The position numbers and the translations under genes were made by a program. DNA of 56,327 bases. Origin: a virus. Below, piece after piece: positions 43,660 through 50,508 of this stretch. The notes below the pieces were generated by a model. That model did not search any database and was not told where the DNA came from. It was given only the letters and a program-made list of their open reading frames with translations. The stretch lies in IMG/VR virus record IMGVR_UViG_3300030090_002290, positions 1 through 56,327 of that record; one strand, given 5' to 3'. Within the stretch, counting starts at the first letter, position 1; each line of letters starts with the position of its first letter.

Positions 43660-44610
43660 TTAACCTGCTGCTTGTTGTGGTTCAGCCCAACTCTCTTCGT
43701 TACGATCTTTGTCGTACCATCGAAACCAGTAATAGCCTGCGCCATCTTGAGAATCGACTTGCTTGAGGAACAACTCAAAGATCGTAACTGCTGTTGGTAT
43801 ATCAAAGTCTGTTATAGCTTCGATTACCGGGCCTTCGAAATCACCAAGACAAGGTACAGTCATACTAGTTTGATGAGGATGTAGTTGACCTCGTGATACA
43901 TAACCTGCCACGCGGTCTGCACTGTCTACGGCACGAAACCTAATTACTATAGATCCGCTTGCGTACCGTGTCATATCGATGTACATCGCAGGTATGTTGA
44001 TGAATACTTCTTCACCGTACTCATCAACAGGGTATCGTTCTTCATCGATGTTGTTTACTCGTGCACGAGTTGGTTTGGTTTTGATAGAGAACTTGTATCT
44101 GTTGCCACCCTGGTCAGGGAACTCTCTGACTTTTAGGCTGTTAGATACATACAGCTCACTGTTACGCATTTGATGATCCCAGACGTCAGTAGCATAGATA
44201 GTAGATTCGTTGGCTTTTGCTCGGAGCCGTTCAAGATTCTTTTTAACAAAGAATAATTGTTGTTTGTATTTTGCTTGTTCGTTTTCTATCGAGCTTATGC
44301 GTCTGATTGTATCTGCTAGATCATCTGAGACGTTATGAACATTACGTTCTAAACAGGCTTCTAATGATTCAGCAAGCTCTGCGTTTCCGCCTGCTATTTG
44401 TAATAGCTGCCAACGTAAACGATTGTTAGTTTGGAAAGTTTGAGCTGCAATAATCTCCCTGTTTAGCTGCCGTCTTTGTATACGTTCAAAACGTACATTG
44501 TTGTGCAGTCTTGTATAAGATCGTTGCGCTGCTTTAAGTTTTTCTTCTTCAGTAGTTATCAAAGAAGCATTGGGAAAAATCTCAAAAGTTTTTACTAGTC
44601 TGCCAGCCAT
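43660..44610 (-). CDS. Coiled-coil protein with E2-like (UBC) C-terminal domain
   Basis: A 316-residue protein. Residues about 15-135 are long helices (coiled coil). Residues about 190-300 are beta strands (EVFINIPAMYIDMTR, then GSIVIRFRAVDS) leading into H244-P-H246, seven residues, C254-L-G, and then two helices (AVTIFELFLKQV). HPx-x7-C matches the spacing around the active cysteine in E2 ubiquitin-conjugating enzymes, and order and strands fit the UBC fold. It starts in the stop of the JAB gene (TAATG). I infer a conjugating enzyme for the cassette; it could also be an inactive adaptor. Confidence 0.5.
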   Translation of the reverse strand: MAGRLVKTFEIFPNASLITTEEEKLKAAQRSYTRLHNNVRFERIQRRQLNREIIAAQTFQTNNRLRWQLLQIAGGNAELAESLEACLERNVHNVSDDLADTIRRISSIENEQAKYKQQLFFVKKNLERLRAKANESTIYATDVWDHQMRNSELYVSNSLKVREFPDQGGNRYKFSIKTKPTRARVNNIDEERYPVDEYGEEVFINIPAMYIDMTRYASGSIVIRFRAVDSADRVAGYVSRGQLHPHQTSMTVPCLGDFEGPVIEAITDFDIPTAVTIFELFLKQVDSQDGAGYYWFRWYDKDRNEESWAEPQQAAG

Positions 44611-45512
44611 TATCTAAAACCCCCTTTGTTTTCTAAATGGTGTTGTCTGTTGTACTCCTCTTCGAAGAGTGTTCTTTCTTCAGTGTCCATCTCATCTATC
44701 TCAGTTTGAGTTATCTCAATGACATCTCCTGTTGCAGGGTTTCTGAAGATCAGATCCTCTTCATCTGCTGCGCCCCAGTAGCTGCTGTAATAATCTGAAG
44801 TATCTATGAGAGTTGAACCAGGAGTATTCTGATTGTTGAACGTCATGTTTACTTGCTGGTTTAGTGCAGGCTTTTTTACAGTAGAGAAAGATGCTTTCTT
44901 TACGTTGGCCTTTACCAGTTTGTCTATGCGTTTGCGTAGTTCTTTATTTACCGGAGCAGGCATAGGTCCGTTCCATACACACTGATGAGAGCAGTTGTTA
45001 TCTACGTCATATACATCAACCTTGGAATGTCCTTGCTTGTTGTATATGCCACGGATAAATAACTTACAGCCATTGTCCAGGAACTCTTCTACTTGCATTT
45101 CGTCCTGGGCCGAGGGGCTAACGCTCATGTTTACATGTGAGTGTCCCCAATAGATTAGCTTCTCTGATTCTTTACCTGATTCTTCCAGCTCAACAGCTAG
45201 ATCACATAAAGTTTCAGCAGCTATATCGGTCTCTGCTCCATGTACCTTTTGCTTAGGTATGTAGATGTTAGTGATAGTAAAGGAAGTAATTACTCCTTTG
45301 TCGTTTGTTTCAGTCTCAACCAGACCGAGCCAACCAACTTCTGTAGATACAGAATCTACAAGGTATCGAATAGTTTCCCAGGCACTGTCTGTGTAAAACA
45401 CTTTCGGTGCTTCCGGGTATTGGTATTCGAACAGTTGCTCAGTCTCAGGAGAGTCTGAAGTTGTATCAAAGCTAGCGCGTTTGGAAGCTTTGTATTGAGT
45501 ATAAGAAATCAT
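44610..45512 (-). CDS. JAMM/JAB-domain isopeptidase
   Basis: A 300-residue protein. The JAB1/MPN metalloprotease core has E58 (STEVGWLG) and H124-S-H126, seven residues, S134-x-x-D137. This is the exact HxH-x7-S-x2-D zinc motif of deubiquitinases such as RPN11. Residues 38-175 form the domain; the rest is a linker and an acidic tail ending at 300. It would cut an isopeptide bond or trim the Ubl C-terminus. The ATG overlaps the E1 stop (ATGA) and its own stop overlaps the E2-like ATG, so all three are coupled. Confidence 0.88.
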   Translation of the reverse strand: MISYTQYKASKRASFDTTSDSPETEQLFEYQYPEAPKVFYTDSAWETIRYLVDSVSTEVGWLGLVETETNDKGVITSFTITNIYIPKQKVHGAETDIAAETLCDLAVELEESGKESEKLIYWGHSHVNMSVSPSAQDEMQVEEFLDNGCKLFIRGIYNKQGHSKVDVYDVDNNCSHQCVWNGPMPAPVNKELRKRIDKLVKANVKKASFSTVKKPALNQQVNMTFNNQNTPGSTLIDTSDYYSSYWGAADEEDLIFRNPATGDVIEITQTEIDEMDTEERTLFEEEYNRQHHLENKGGFR

Positions 45513-46201
45513 ATGTTGTCCTTAGTCGAAAACATCATAGGTTTAAAGAACACATCCAGTTGAGCTGTGGCACACCCGTCATCCAATAGGAAGTTCATGA
45601 ACTCCCATACTGCTAGGTTTGCAATGAGCGATGCGGTAGGGCCAACTGATATGCTGGTTCCACATGGAGACATTTCCCCTTCGTCATCGCTGATTAGTGA
45701 GTCGTACCACCGTTGTAACTGAACGCTGTTTGTAGGTGAGAAGTGATATACGTTACCGTGCGTCGATGCCATGCGAGTCTCAAAGATTTGAAACAGCTCA
45801 CTGTTTGGTCCTTTGTCCTGTGCATCTACAATCTGACGGCGTGATGCCATTGTGTCAGTCAGCAGGAAAAGGAAGCCATTGAACTTGCGTTGATCTATAC
45901 GCTCGTTGACGAACTGCATTGGCAGCTGGTCTTCGGCTATGCCTAGTTTCATAGAAGCCAAACTCTTGAGAGCTTGAACTTTAGGCACACCGATATGCTC
46001 ATGCATGTATGCCTGGTTAGCTAGGTTGTGTGCTTCTACTTTGTCGTAGTCATACACGCTGATGTTAGTCAGACCTAGCTCGATAAGCGACATGAACACT
46101 CGTGACCCAGTTGCACCTGCGCCAACGATATGTATTGGGTAGTTGCTGTACTCCCCAGCACGGAATACGGAATCGTGTCGAATGGTCGAGAGTAAAGTCA
46201 T
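45509..46201 (-). CDS. ThiF/E1-like adenylating enzyme
   Basis: A 230-residue E1-like enzyme. It has the nucleotide loop IVGAGATGS (G27-x-G29-x-x-G32), YDYDKVEAHNLANQ (D51, D53, N59, Q63: the ATP and magnesium-binding pattern) and K74, then LLTDTMASRR (Asp and Arg). One Cys lies in SPCGTS near the C-terminus and could take a thioester. The start ATG at 46201 follows GGAGG with ideal spacing. An in-frame extension upstream to a TTG at 46360 stays open for 53 codons and contains CPDC, so a longer form is possible but less likely. Confidence 0.85.
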   Translation of the reverse strand: MTLLSTIRHDSVFRAGEYSNYPIHIVGAGATGSRVFMSLIELGLTNISVYDYDKVEAHNLANQAYMHEHIGVPKVQALKSLASMKLGIAEDQLPMQFVNERIDQRKFNGFLFLLTDTMASRRQIVDAQDKGPNSELFQIFETRMASTHGNVYHFSPTNSVQLQRWYDSLISDDEGEMSPCGTSISVGPTASLIANLAVWEFMNFLLDDGCATAQLDVFFKPMMFSTKDNI

Positions 46202-46343
46202 ATAACCTCCGTTTGTTATTGGGTTGAAAAACAAACCTTCCCCGCACAGAAGAAAGAAAGATTGGATTCCCTGTACTACAGTTGATAGGAGTCTAGGCCT
46301 GCAGTCAGGGCAGTCTAACTTCTGTACGAAGAAGGCTTGACCT

Positions 46344-46392
46344 CCCCATGCACCTTGCAAAAGAGGGAGATGAATACCTCTTGTGCATGGGG
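46344..46392 (-). other. Long bipartite hairpin between Ubl and E1 genes
   Basis: CCCCATGCAC (46344-46353) pairs perfectly with GTGCATGGGG (46383-46392), and an inner AAGAGG (46361-46366) pairs with CCTCTT (46377-46382), leaving a seven-base bulge. Sixteen pairs in a gene-free 213-bp gap between the Ubl stop and E1 start point to an RNA element: processing site, attenuator or protein-binding hairpin. No T-run follows. Confidence 0.6.
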
Positions 46393-46414
46393 AAGGAGAC
46401 GGTACGGTCAGGTC

Positions 46415-46630
46415 TTAGTTACCCTTGGCACCTTGCGAGATAACTACTCGGTCTCCATCAGTCAGGGTATAACCCTGGTCAACGGTTTCAGCGCCGACTT
46501 TGATGGCTTCCGAACCAGTTGGCTCGATGCTTGCTGCACTAAGTGCATCAGCAACCGTAGCCCCCGCAGACAGAGCAACCTCTGTCACCGCACCTGGGAT
46601 GCGGATTACTTTGACGAATATTTCGTCCAT
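46415..46630 (-). CDS. Ubiquitin-like (ThiS/MoaD-type) small protein
   Basis: A 71-residue beta-grasp protein. The start at 46630 follows AGGAGG at seven bases; an upstream in-frame start would run into a hairpin. The pattern (FVKVIRIPGAVTEVALSAGATVADALSAA, quoted in part, then IKVGAETVDQGYTLTDGDRVVIS) is that of ThiS/MoaD-like ubiquitin relatives: GaTVadAL and a late GDRV strand. It ends in GAKGN rather than a bare GG, so it may need trimming, perhaps by the JAB protein, to expose a C-terminal glycine for activation by the downstream E1. Confidence 0.72.
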   Translation of the reverse strand: MDEIFVKVIRIPGAVTEVALSAGATVADALSAASIEPTGSEAIKVGAETVDQGYTLTDGDRVVISQGAKGN

Positions 46631-46668
46631 GGTGACACCTCCTGTGTCTTGTGGCAGGTTGAAGGACC

Positions 46669-46696
46669 CATAGCTAGTTGCCACGGACTAGCTATG
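46669..46696 (-). other. Perfect 10-bp inverted repeat at end of upstream gene
   Basis: CATAGCTAGT (46669-46678) and ACTAGCTATG (46687-46696) around an eight-base loop, containing the stop codon of the 46688 gene and lying about 40 bases before the Ubl start. There is no T-run, so it is not a simple terminator. It could be an operator or an RNA stem that sets how much Ubl is made. Confidence 0.55.
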
Positions 46697-46912
46697 AATG
46701 TTTTGGTTTAGAAATAATCTTGCATCTTTTAGAGCATCTTTCATGTCATTGGTCATTTCTTTTTCAGGTATATCTGCCATGGTTTGCATGACTACATCAG
46801 ACAGTCTAACGATTGCTTTCTTTTTTATTTCTTCAGAACGAATGAGTTGTGAGTTAGATATATCCAACTTACGATTAAAATAGTCCAGCATAAATTCAAA
46901 CGGTTTGTTCAT
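46688..46912 (-). CDS. Small helical protein
   Basis: A 74-residue helical protein (MNKPFEFMLDYFNRKL, then RSEEIKKKAIVRLSDVVMQT, DMKDALKDARLFLNQ), behind AGGATT. It precedes the Ubl gene and its stop lies in the palindrome there. No family is recognised. It may be transcribed with the cassette. Confidence 0.5.
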   Translation of the reverse strand: MNKPFEFMLDYFNRKLDISNSQLIRSEEIKKKAIVRLSDVVMQTMADIPEKEMTNDMKDALKDARLFLNQNIHS

Positions 46913-46920
46913 AATTAATC

Positions 46921-47085
46921 CTATATCTTATGAGCACGTTGTCTTTTCGCTACTAATGACACAACATTAGCTGCTACAGGGATATGTTTCTGTATGTCAG
47001 AGAACGCTACGTTTTCAACGCTTAGGTGTTCGCACTTTCCATTTAGTTTAAACACTACTTCAATGTTGAATAGTCCTCTTTCCAT
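46921..47085 (-). CDS. 54-residue small protein
   Basis: A short frame behind GAGGGAGATG. It begins MERGLFNIEVVFKLNGK, has one cysteine, and ends in a basic stretch (AKRQRAHKI). Its start overlaps the end of the upstream gene by 26 bases. No family is recognised; the strong ribosome-binding site supports it. Confidence 0.5.
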   Translation of the reverse strand: MERGLFNIEVVFKLNGKCEHLSVENVAFSDIQKHIPVAANVVSLVAKRQRAHKI

Positions 47086-47287
47086 GTTCATCTCCCTCGT
47101 TTACAGTATGGAACTGCCCCGTTGCTGACCACAGGTGGGGCTGACCTGTAGAACGAGTGACTAGCTCGCTCTGAGAACTAAGAATTTGGAGCGTTTCAGT
47201 CCAAAACTTTCTTGACCACGTCCTCAAGTTTCTTTGGTCTAGTATTTTCTTTACGTTTTCTATCCGTCGCTGATTATTAAAAGTCAT
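47060..47287 (-). CDS. Small basic protein
   Basis: A 75-residue protein with an N-terminal helix (MTFNNQRRIENVKKILDQ) and a Trp/Arg-rich middle (RTWSRKFWTETLQIL). The ATG overlaps the upstream stop by 11 bases. No family is recognised. Confidence 0.5.
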   Translation of the reverse strand: MTFNNQRRIENVKKILDQRNLRTWSRKFWTETLQILSSQSELVTRSTGQPHLWSATGQFHTVNEGDEHGKRTIQH

Positions 47288-47642
47288 AGCTCTGTTTCTC
47301 CCAGTGTTCGTATGCTTCCTCTGGTGTTACGAAGGTTATTAACCTTTTCAGATAGTCTAAATGTATCCAAGGTGAAGTTAATTCACCAGTGTCTATGATT
47401 GTACCGAGGCACAACGCTTTGCCTGGCACAGGATCTGCTTTGTGTTCAAGCACGAAGAAACTTTGTCCTTCGTTGTATAGGCCTTCGTCTTCAACGAATA
47501 ACGTATCCCACTGACTGTTGAATACCACACCTTCTACTCGCTCGAACCCTAATAGATTCTTTATGTCTTCTAACGAAGGGTTCTCTGGTGCAAGTACACT
47601 GTCAATGGTTCTTTGACTAGGGTCTATCAGGAATGCTTTCAC
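47277..47642 (-). CDS. DUF3846-like protein
   Basis: A 121-residue protein that starts with GTG, overlapping the upstream stop (GTGA), behind GGGAGA. It has a helix-strand N-terminus (MKAFLIDPSQRTIDSV), then LGFERVEGVVFNSQWDTLFVEDEGLYNEG and GKALCLGTIID, resembling DUF3846-type small phage proteins. Function unknown. Confidence 0.5.
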   Translation of the reverse strand: MKAFLIDPSQRTIDSVLAPENPSLEDIKNLLGFERVEGVVFNSQWDTLFVEDEGLYNEGQSFFVLEHKADPVPGKALCLGTIIDTGELTSPWIHLDYLKRLITFVTPEEAYEHWEKQSYDF

Positions 47643-47833
47643 TTCTTGTCTCCCTCTGGATTTAACACAATCTTTTCTTTGTGAAATCCTGGTCTGTTTC
47701 TACTGGTTAAACCAAACAGTTTTGTTTTTTCGCTGAGTGGTCGTTCAGTACTGAGTCCACCAGGGATCCGTTTTATTTTGCCGCCTTTCTTTAAGAAAGC
47801 CTTGATGTCTTTGTCGATGTCGTCAGAGTTCAT
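47639..47833 (-). CDS. Small conserved-type protein (GGKI motif)
   Basis: A 64-residue basic protein starting behind AAGGACAAT. The opening, DIDKDIKAFLKKGGKIKRIP, follows a short motif that recurs in small phage and bacterial proteins. The rest is basic with KTKLFGLTSRNRPGF. It overlaps both neighbours by a few bases. Function unknown. Confidence 0.5.
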   Translation of the reverse strand: MNSDDIDKDIKAFLKKGGKIKRIPGGLSTERPLSEKTKLFGLTSRNRPGFHKEKIVLNPEGDKK

Positions 47834-48020
47834 ATTGTCCTTCCTCTTCTTTCTTTACTAGCATGGCTAGCATTTGAGTACGACTTAACTGTATACCAAG
47901 TTCGGCTTCTTTTTTATTCCTTAATGCATCGAACCTAGCTATCAATTCTGCTCCCACTGTAAAGCCGTAGTAGTGAACGTCATCGTTTGTTCTTGGGCGT
48001 CCCGGTCTATTTCTAGGCAT
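47823..48020 (-). CDS. Ribbon-helix-helix-like regulator candidate
   Basis: A 65-residue protein. It opens with a basic GRPR segment (AT-hook-like) and then has a strand and two helices (YYGFTVGAELIARFDAL and LSRTQMLAMLVKKEEE), the order of a small ribbon-helix-helix DNA-binding protein. It overlaps the upstream stop by eight bases. It could control early genes. Confidence 0.5.
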   Translation of the reverse strand: MPRNRPGRPRTNDDVHYYGFTVGAELIARFDALRNKKEAELGIQLSRTQMLAMLVKKEEEGQYEL

Positions 48021-48237
48021 TTTTAGTCTCCATCCATTGTCTAAGATCATCGGTATCCGGGGCACATCGTAAGAACTTTTCCAATGCCCCCCAGCTATCG
48101 CATGTGAATTTAACAACTACTAAGTTGTCTCCTGAAGTTCCTCCTCGTGGGTCATACAACACTTCTGCTTTATCCAATGCATCGATTGCCTGGTCGATGT
48201 TCTGGAAGTCATCCATGTTTAAGTATAGTCCTGACAT
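48013..48237 (-). CDS. Small acidic protein
   Basis: A 74-residue protein, start chosen at 48237 behind AAGGAGG. It has a helical N-terminus (MDDFQNIDQAIDALDKA), then LYDPRGGTSGDNLVVVKFTC and a helix with ALEKFLRCAPDTDDLRQW. It is the first gene after a strong terminator, so a promoter probably lies in 48238-48392, although no clear -35/-10 pair is visible. Function unknown. Confidence 0.5.
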   Translation of the reverse strand: MSGLYLNMDDFQNIDQAIDALDKAEVLYDPRGGTSGDNLVVVKFTCDSWGALEKFLRCAPDTDDLRQWMETKNA

Positions 48238-48392
48238 TCTCAGCCTCCTTTGTTGATGGGATATGTAGGTGCACAGTTCCCCAGCTGGAAGAACCATGCT
48301 CCGTTGTAAGTATGATACGTCGGGTGGCTCCTGCATCGTGTTACTACAGGACGCCTATTTATTTGTACGGCACAACGATTCCCCCTCCGGGG

Positions 48393-48436
48393 AAAAAAAT
48401 AGAGACTCTCAACAACCTAAGTCGTCGAGAGTCTCT
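48393..48436 (-). terminator. Strong intrinsic terminator
   Basis: Minus strand: AGAGACTCTC and GAGAGTCTCT (10 pairs) continue inwards through GACGAC/GTTGTT (with wobble pairs) to a TTAG loop, a 16-pair stem, followed by A then seven T. It ends the unit 50067-48452. Confidence 0.9.
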
Positions 48437-48451
48437 TTGGGCTAGAAGAGC

Positions 48452-49054
48452 CTACATGCCACGTTGATCTTTCATACGTCGAAGATTCTCCAGAACGTTG
48501 GACGGCTTCGCTGCATTGAGCTGCTCTGCTATCTCGTTCATATGGATCTCTGCATCACCGTATGTGTCTGCTCCGTGGATGTTCACCCACTCCCCACTAT
48601 CGTTCTTGGATGATGGGTTAAAGAAGCGGAACTCCCAATCCCATGTGATGTTTTGCTCTGGATCAAAGTTCATCATCATGGAAGTGAGTATGTATAGCTC
48701 GTCATACTCTTTGGTGATCTGCTCTACGACATGCTCGGCTTCCATGCTGAACCCGAACTCCTCGACGATCTCTGCTGCAGGGTCAACACCATAGATGGGA
48801 GACTCTGCATCCAGTGCCTTGCGATAACGCCTGGCTAACCAGCAGCTACGATCCATCAGCGTCTGGCAGAAGCTCAAGAACTGGATCGGCTTATACACCG
48901 GCTCGTCTTCGAATCCTGTCGAGAAAGCCTCGATGATCTTGTCGTCCAGCTCACCGCCGAACTTGTCGATGTATCGAGCGACGTTACCGAAGTAACCCTT
49001 GCTCTCTTTTGCAGTCAGTCTTTCGAACGCAACGTTTACGAATTGATAGGTCAT
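48452..49054 (-). CDS. Unknown early protein
   Basis: A 200-residue protein, start at 49054 behind AGGAGG eight bases away. It is mainly helical: FVNVAFERLTAKESKGYFGN, KPIQFLSFCQTLMDRSCWLA and an acidic mid-part, with a DWEFRFFNPSSKND strand near the end. No family is recognised. It is GC-richer than its neighbours, and its leader carries two unusual hairpins. It is the last gene before a strong terminator. Confidence 0.6.
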   Translation of the reverse strand: MTYQFVNVAFERLTAKESKGYFGNVARYIDKFGGELDDKIIEAFSTGFEDEPVYKPIQFLSFCQTLMDRSCWLARRYRKALDAESPIYGVDPAAEIVEEFGFSMEAEHVVEQITKEYDELYILTSMMMNFDPEQNITWDWEFRFFNPSSKNDSGEWVNIHGADTYGDAEIHMNEIAEQLNAAKPSNVLENLRRMKDQRGM

Positions 49055-49089
49055 GTTTTGGTACCTCCTGTACCTGTAGTTAAATAAAT

Positions 49090-49129
49090 GTTTGGGTGTA
49101 GACTTCCACAATCGGCAGCCCACCCAAAC
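49090..49129 (-). other. Leader hairpin with 9-bp perfect stem
   Basis: GTTTGGGTG (49090-49098) pairs with CACCCAAAC (49121-49129) around a 22-base loop, in the leader of the 48452 gene. A T-rich stretch follows on the minus strand (ATTTATTT). It may act as an attenuator or translational switch. Confidence 0.55.
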
Positions 49130-49132
49130 AAA

Positions 49133-49161
49133 ACCGACAATTATGCCCGACTTTGGAGGGC
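49133..49161 (-). promoter_or_regulatory. Leader hairpin motif, copy B
   Basis: On the + strand the hairpin is GCCC-GACTTTGGA-GGGC (49145-49161), with ACCGAC 6 bases away at 49133-49138. The loop and flanking element match copy A at 51533-51560, while the stem bases change in compensating pairs. Likely an RNA or DNA regulatory element used by two early units. Confidence 0.55.
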
Positions 49162-49192
49162 AAGCATGTCGTATCTAAGCTGATCTTTTAAA

Positions 49193-49336
49193 CTAATCAG
49201 CGTCGAATATGAATACCTGGTCAAACCATTTTGTGTCAGATACCTGCTCATCGTTGTCGAAGTATGCATGAGTATCTTCCTCGGGGGCAAACCAAGTTGA
49301 ATCATTAAAGTCTAGTTCCTGATGGTCATCTGTCAT
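49193..49336 (-). CDS. 47-residue acidic mini-protein
   Basis: A short frame behind GAGGAG, overlapping the upstream mini-gene by 11 bases. It is very acidic (16 Asp/Glu) with a repeated STWF/TKWF pattern. It resembles acidic decoy or DNA-mimic proteins in composition only. Function unknown. Confidence 0.55.
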   Translation of the reverse strand: MTDDHQELDFNDSTWFAPEEDTHAYFDNDEQVSDTKWFDQVFIFDAD

Positions 49337-49451
49337 ATTGACTCCTCGATAGTCTTTTGTCTAAGGTTCTTTGCTTAGTTTTACGAATCTTTTTATTGAC
49401 TCGTTTCTCTCCCAAGCTGAGAGTTTCAACGTTATATCTAATCTCTCTCAT
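49326..49451 (-). CDS. 41-residue basic mini-protein
   Basis: A short frame behind AAGGAGTGG. It is basic (IRYNVETLSLGEKRVN, then KKIRKTKQRTLDKRLSR). It overlaps both neighbours in the same operon. Function unknown, possibly nucleic-acid binding. Confidence 0.5.
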   Translation of the reverse strand: MREIRYNVETLSLGEKRVNKKIRKTKQRTLDKRLSRSQYDR

Positions 49452-49605
49452 CTCCACTCCTTCGTAGTCGAAACCAGATAACGGCAGATCCTACCAGTAG
49501 TAAGACCGTGCCTATGTAGAAAGCTGCTGTTAAAACACCAGCTAGTAGGGGTAGTAACAGTATTGAAACTGCTACTACAGTGATAAACACAAGGGCTTGT
49601 TTCAT
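49438..49605 (-). CDS. 55-residue membrane mini-protein
   Basis: A frame behind GGGAGAAGAG whose ATG overlaps the upstream stop (ATGA). Two hydrophobic segments (ALVFITVVAVSILLLPLLAG and AAFYIGTVLLLVGSAVIWF) are followed by a basic-acidic tail. It is a small inner-membrane protein of unknown function. Confidence 0.6.
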   Translation of the reverse strand: MKQALVFITVVAVSILLLPLLAGVLTAAFYIGTVLLLVGSAVIWFRLRRSGDERD

Positions 49606-49862
49606 GATCGTCTCTTCTCCCTGTTGTCAGTTAGTTTAGCTGCTCCGAATGTCGTACCAATAAGTAGCATGATGGGTAATACAAACATCCCAAGTACTTT
49701 AACTATTGATACGAACATGTCGTAAGCATTTGTGATCTCCACGTATGGGTCATGACTCATGAGAGACACGCCCATTAGTAAGGTTGCAGCAGCCATTAGC
49801 CAAATGCCTGCAAGTAAGGTTAAGACGCCAAGGTCTATGTAAGAGTATCTATTTAGTCTCAT
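49602..49862 (-). CDS. 86-residue membrane protein
   Basis: A two-helix membrane protein (DLGVLTLLAGIWLMAAATLLM and then IVKVLGMFVLPIMLLIG), start at 49862 behind CGGAGAC. The first helix is followed by a short polar loop and the C-terminus is basic. It sits between a small soluble gene and the 55-residue membrane gene; these may act together at the host membrane. Confidence 0.6.
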   Translation of the reverse strand: MRLNRYSYIDLGVLTLLAGIWLMAAATLLMGVSLMSHDPYVEITNAYDMFVSIVKVLGMFVLPIMLLIGTTFGAAKLTDNREKRRS

Positions 49863-50067
49863 GTCGGTCTCCGAAAGTTTGTTTAAGCCAGTCGATATGC
49901 TTCGCAATATCTATAAGTGTTGGCCAAGTAGTGTTGTCATGTGCCATCAACTTCAATACATCTTGAATGGTTGAGGCGGATTGTCCTACCCGTAACCATG
50001 TACGGATACGAGTAGGGGTTAGGTAGTAATACGCAATGATGAATGCGTAACGTAGTCTTGTGGTCAT
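49849..50067 (-). CDS. Small early protein
   Basis: A 72-residue protein behind AAGGAGGGC, first gene downstream of the iteron region. It begins MTTRLRYAFIIAYYYL with basic/aromatic residues, then LRVGQSASTIQDVLKLMAHD and ends basic. No family is recognised. Its promoter probably lies in the repeat region. Confidence 0.5.
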   Translation of the reverse strand: MTTRLRYAFIIAYYYLTPTRIRTWLRVGQSASTIQDVLKLMAHDNTTWPTLIDIAKHIDWLKQTFGDRHETK

Positions 50068-50087
50068 GTTGCCCTCCTTAGGCAGAT

Positions 50088-50404
50088 TGTGTGTCAGATA
50101 TGGGCATGTGTGTCAGATTCTTCAGCCTGTGTGTCAGATTGTGTGACAGGTAAAAAAGTATCTAAGTCATTGATCCATAAATGAATAGTTAAATGTGTGT
50201 CATGTGTGTCAGGTAATTTAAGGTTCTCTAAAAAAGAACTGTTAATCTTTGTTTAAGGTCTAGTGTAAAACAAAGGTAGGTTTTACCTGGCACACATGGC
50301 ACACAAGGTTAAGATGTAAGCAATTGTTTAAGGAAATCAAATGCTTAGGTGTGTGTCATGTTTGGAGATAGTAGCTGGCACACACGTGGCACACACGGCA
50401 CACG
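50088..50404. repeat. Iteron-like array, putative replication origin
   Basis: The gap 50068-50508 has no gene. It holds about 12 copies of a 9-mer TGTGTG(T/C)CA or its complement. TGTGTGTCAGAT is present three times exactly, at 50088, 50107 and 50128, and a variant lies at 50140. Two abutting 9-mers occupy 50194-50211, two abutting TGGCACACA 50288-50305, one forward copy 50350-50358, and inverted copies lie at 50376 and 50387, with a diverged one at 50396. A central AT-rich part at about 50212-50280 contains inverted repeats CTTTGTTT/AAACAAAG (50247-50275) and GTTCT/AGAAC. This is the usual look of an origin or a multi-site operator. Confidence 0.7.
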
Positions 50405-50476
50405 CATGGCGTTGGGTTGAGGGCGAAGAGCACCTCGTCAAGGCACTGGGGCACTACGCACCCTGGCCCTTGGGAG

Positions 50477-50501
50477 AAAAAAAGGAGGCCCGAAGGCCCC
50501 C
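50477..50501 (-). terminator. UUCG-loop intrinsic terminator
   Basis: Minus strand: GGGGGCC, TTCG, GGCCTCC (seven pairs, one wobble) followed by seven T. It ends the first leftward unit, directly before the iteron-rich gap. Confidence 0.9.
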
Positions 50502-50508
50502 TAATCGC

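Noticed and set aside
46202-46360. N-terminal extension of the E1-like gene from TTG with a CPDC motif
   Set aside because: The internal ATG has an ideal GGAGG site, and the extension would start inside a strong hairpin. It is noted as possible only.
46488-46505. GCC-GACTTTGAT-GGC as a third copy of the leader hairpin
   Set aside because: It lies inside the Ubl coding frame, lacks the ACCGAC flank and has a three-pair stem. Probably chance.
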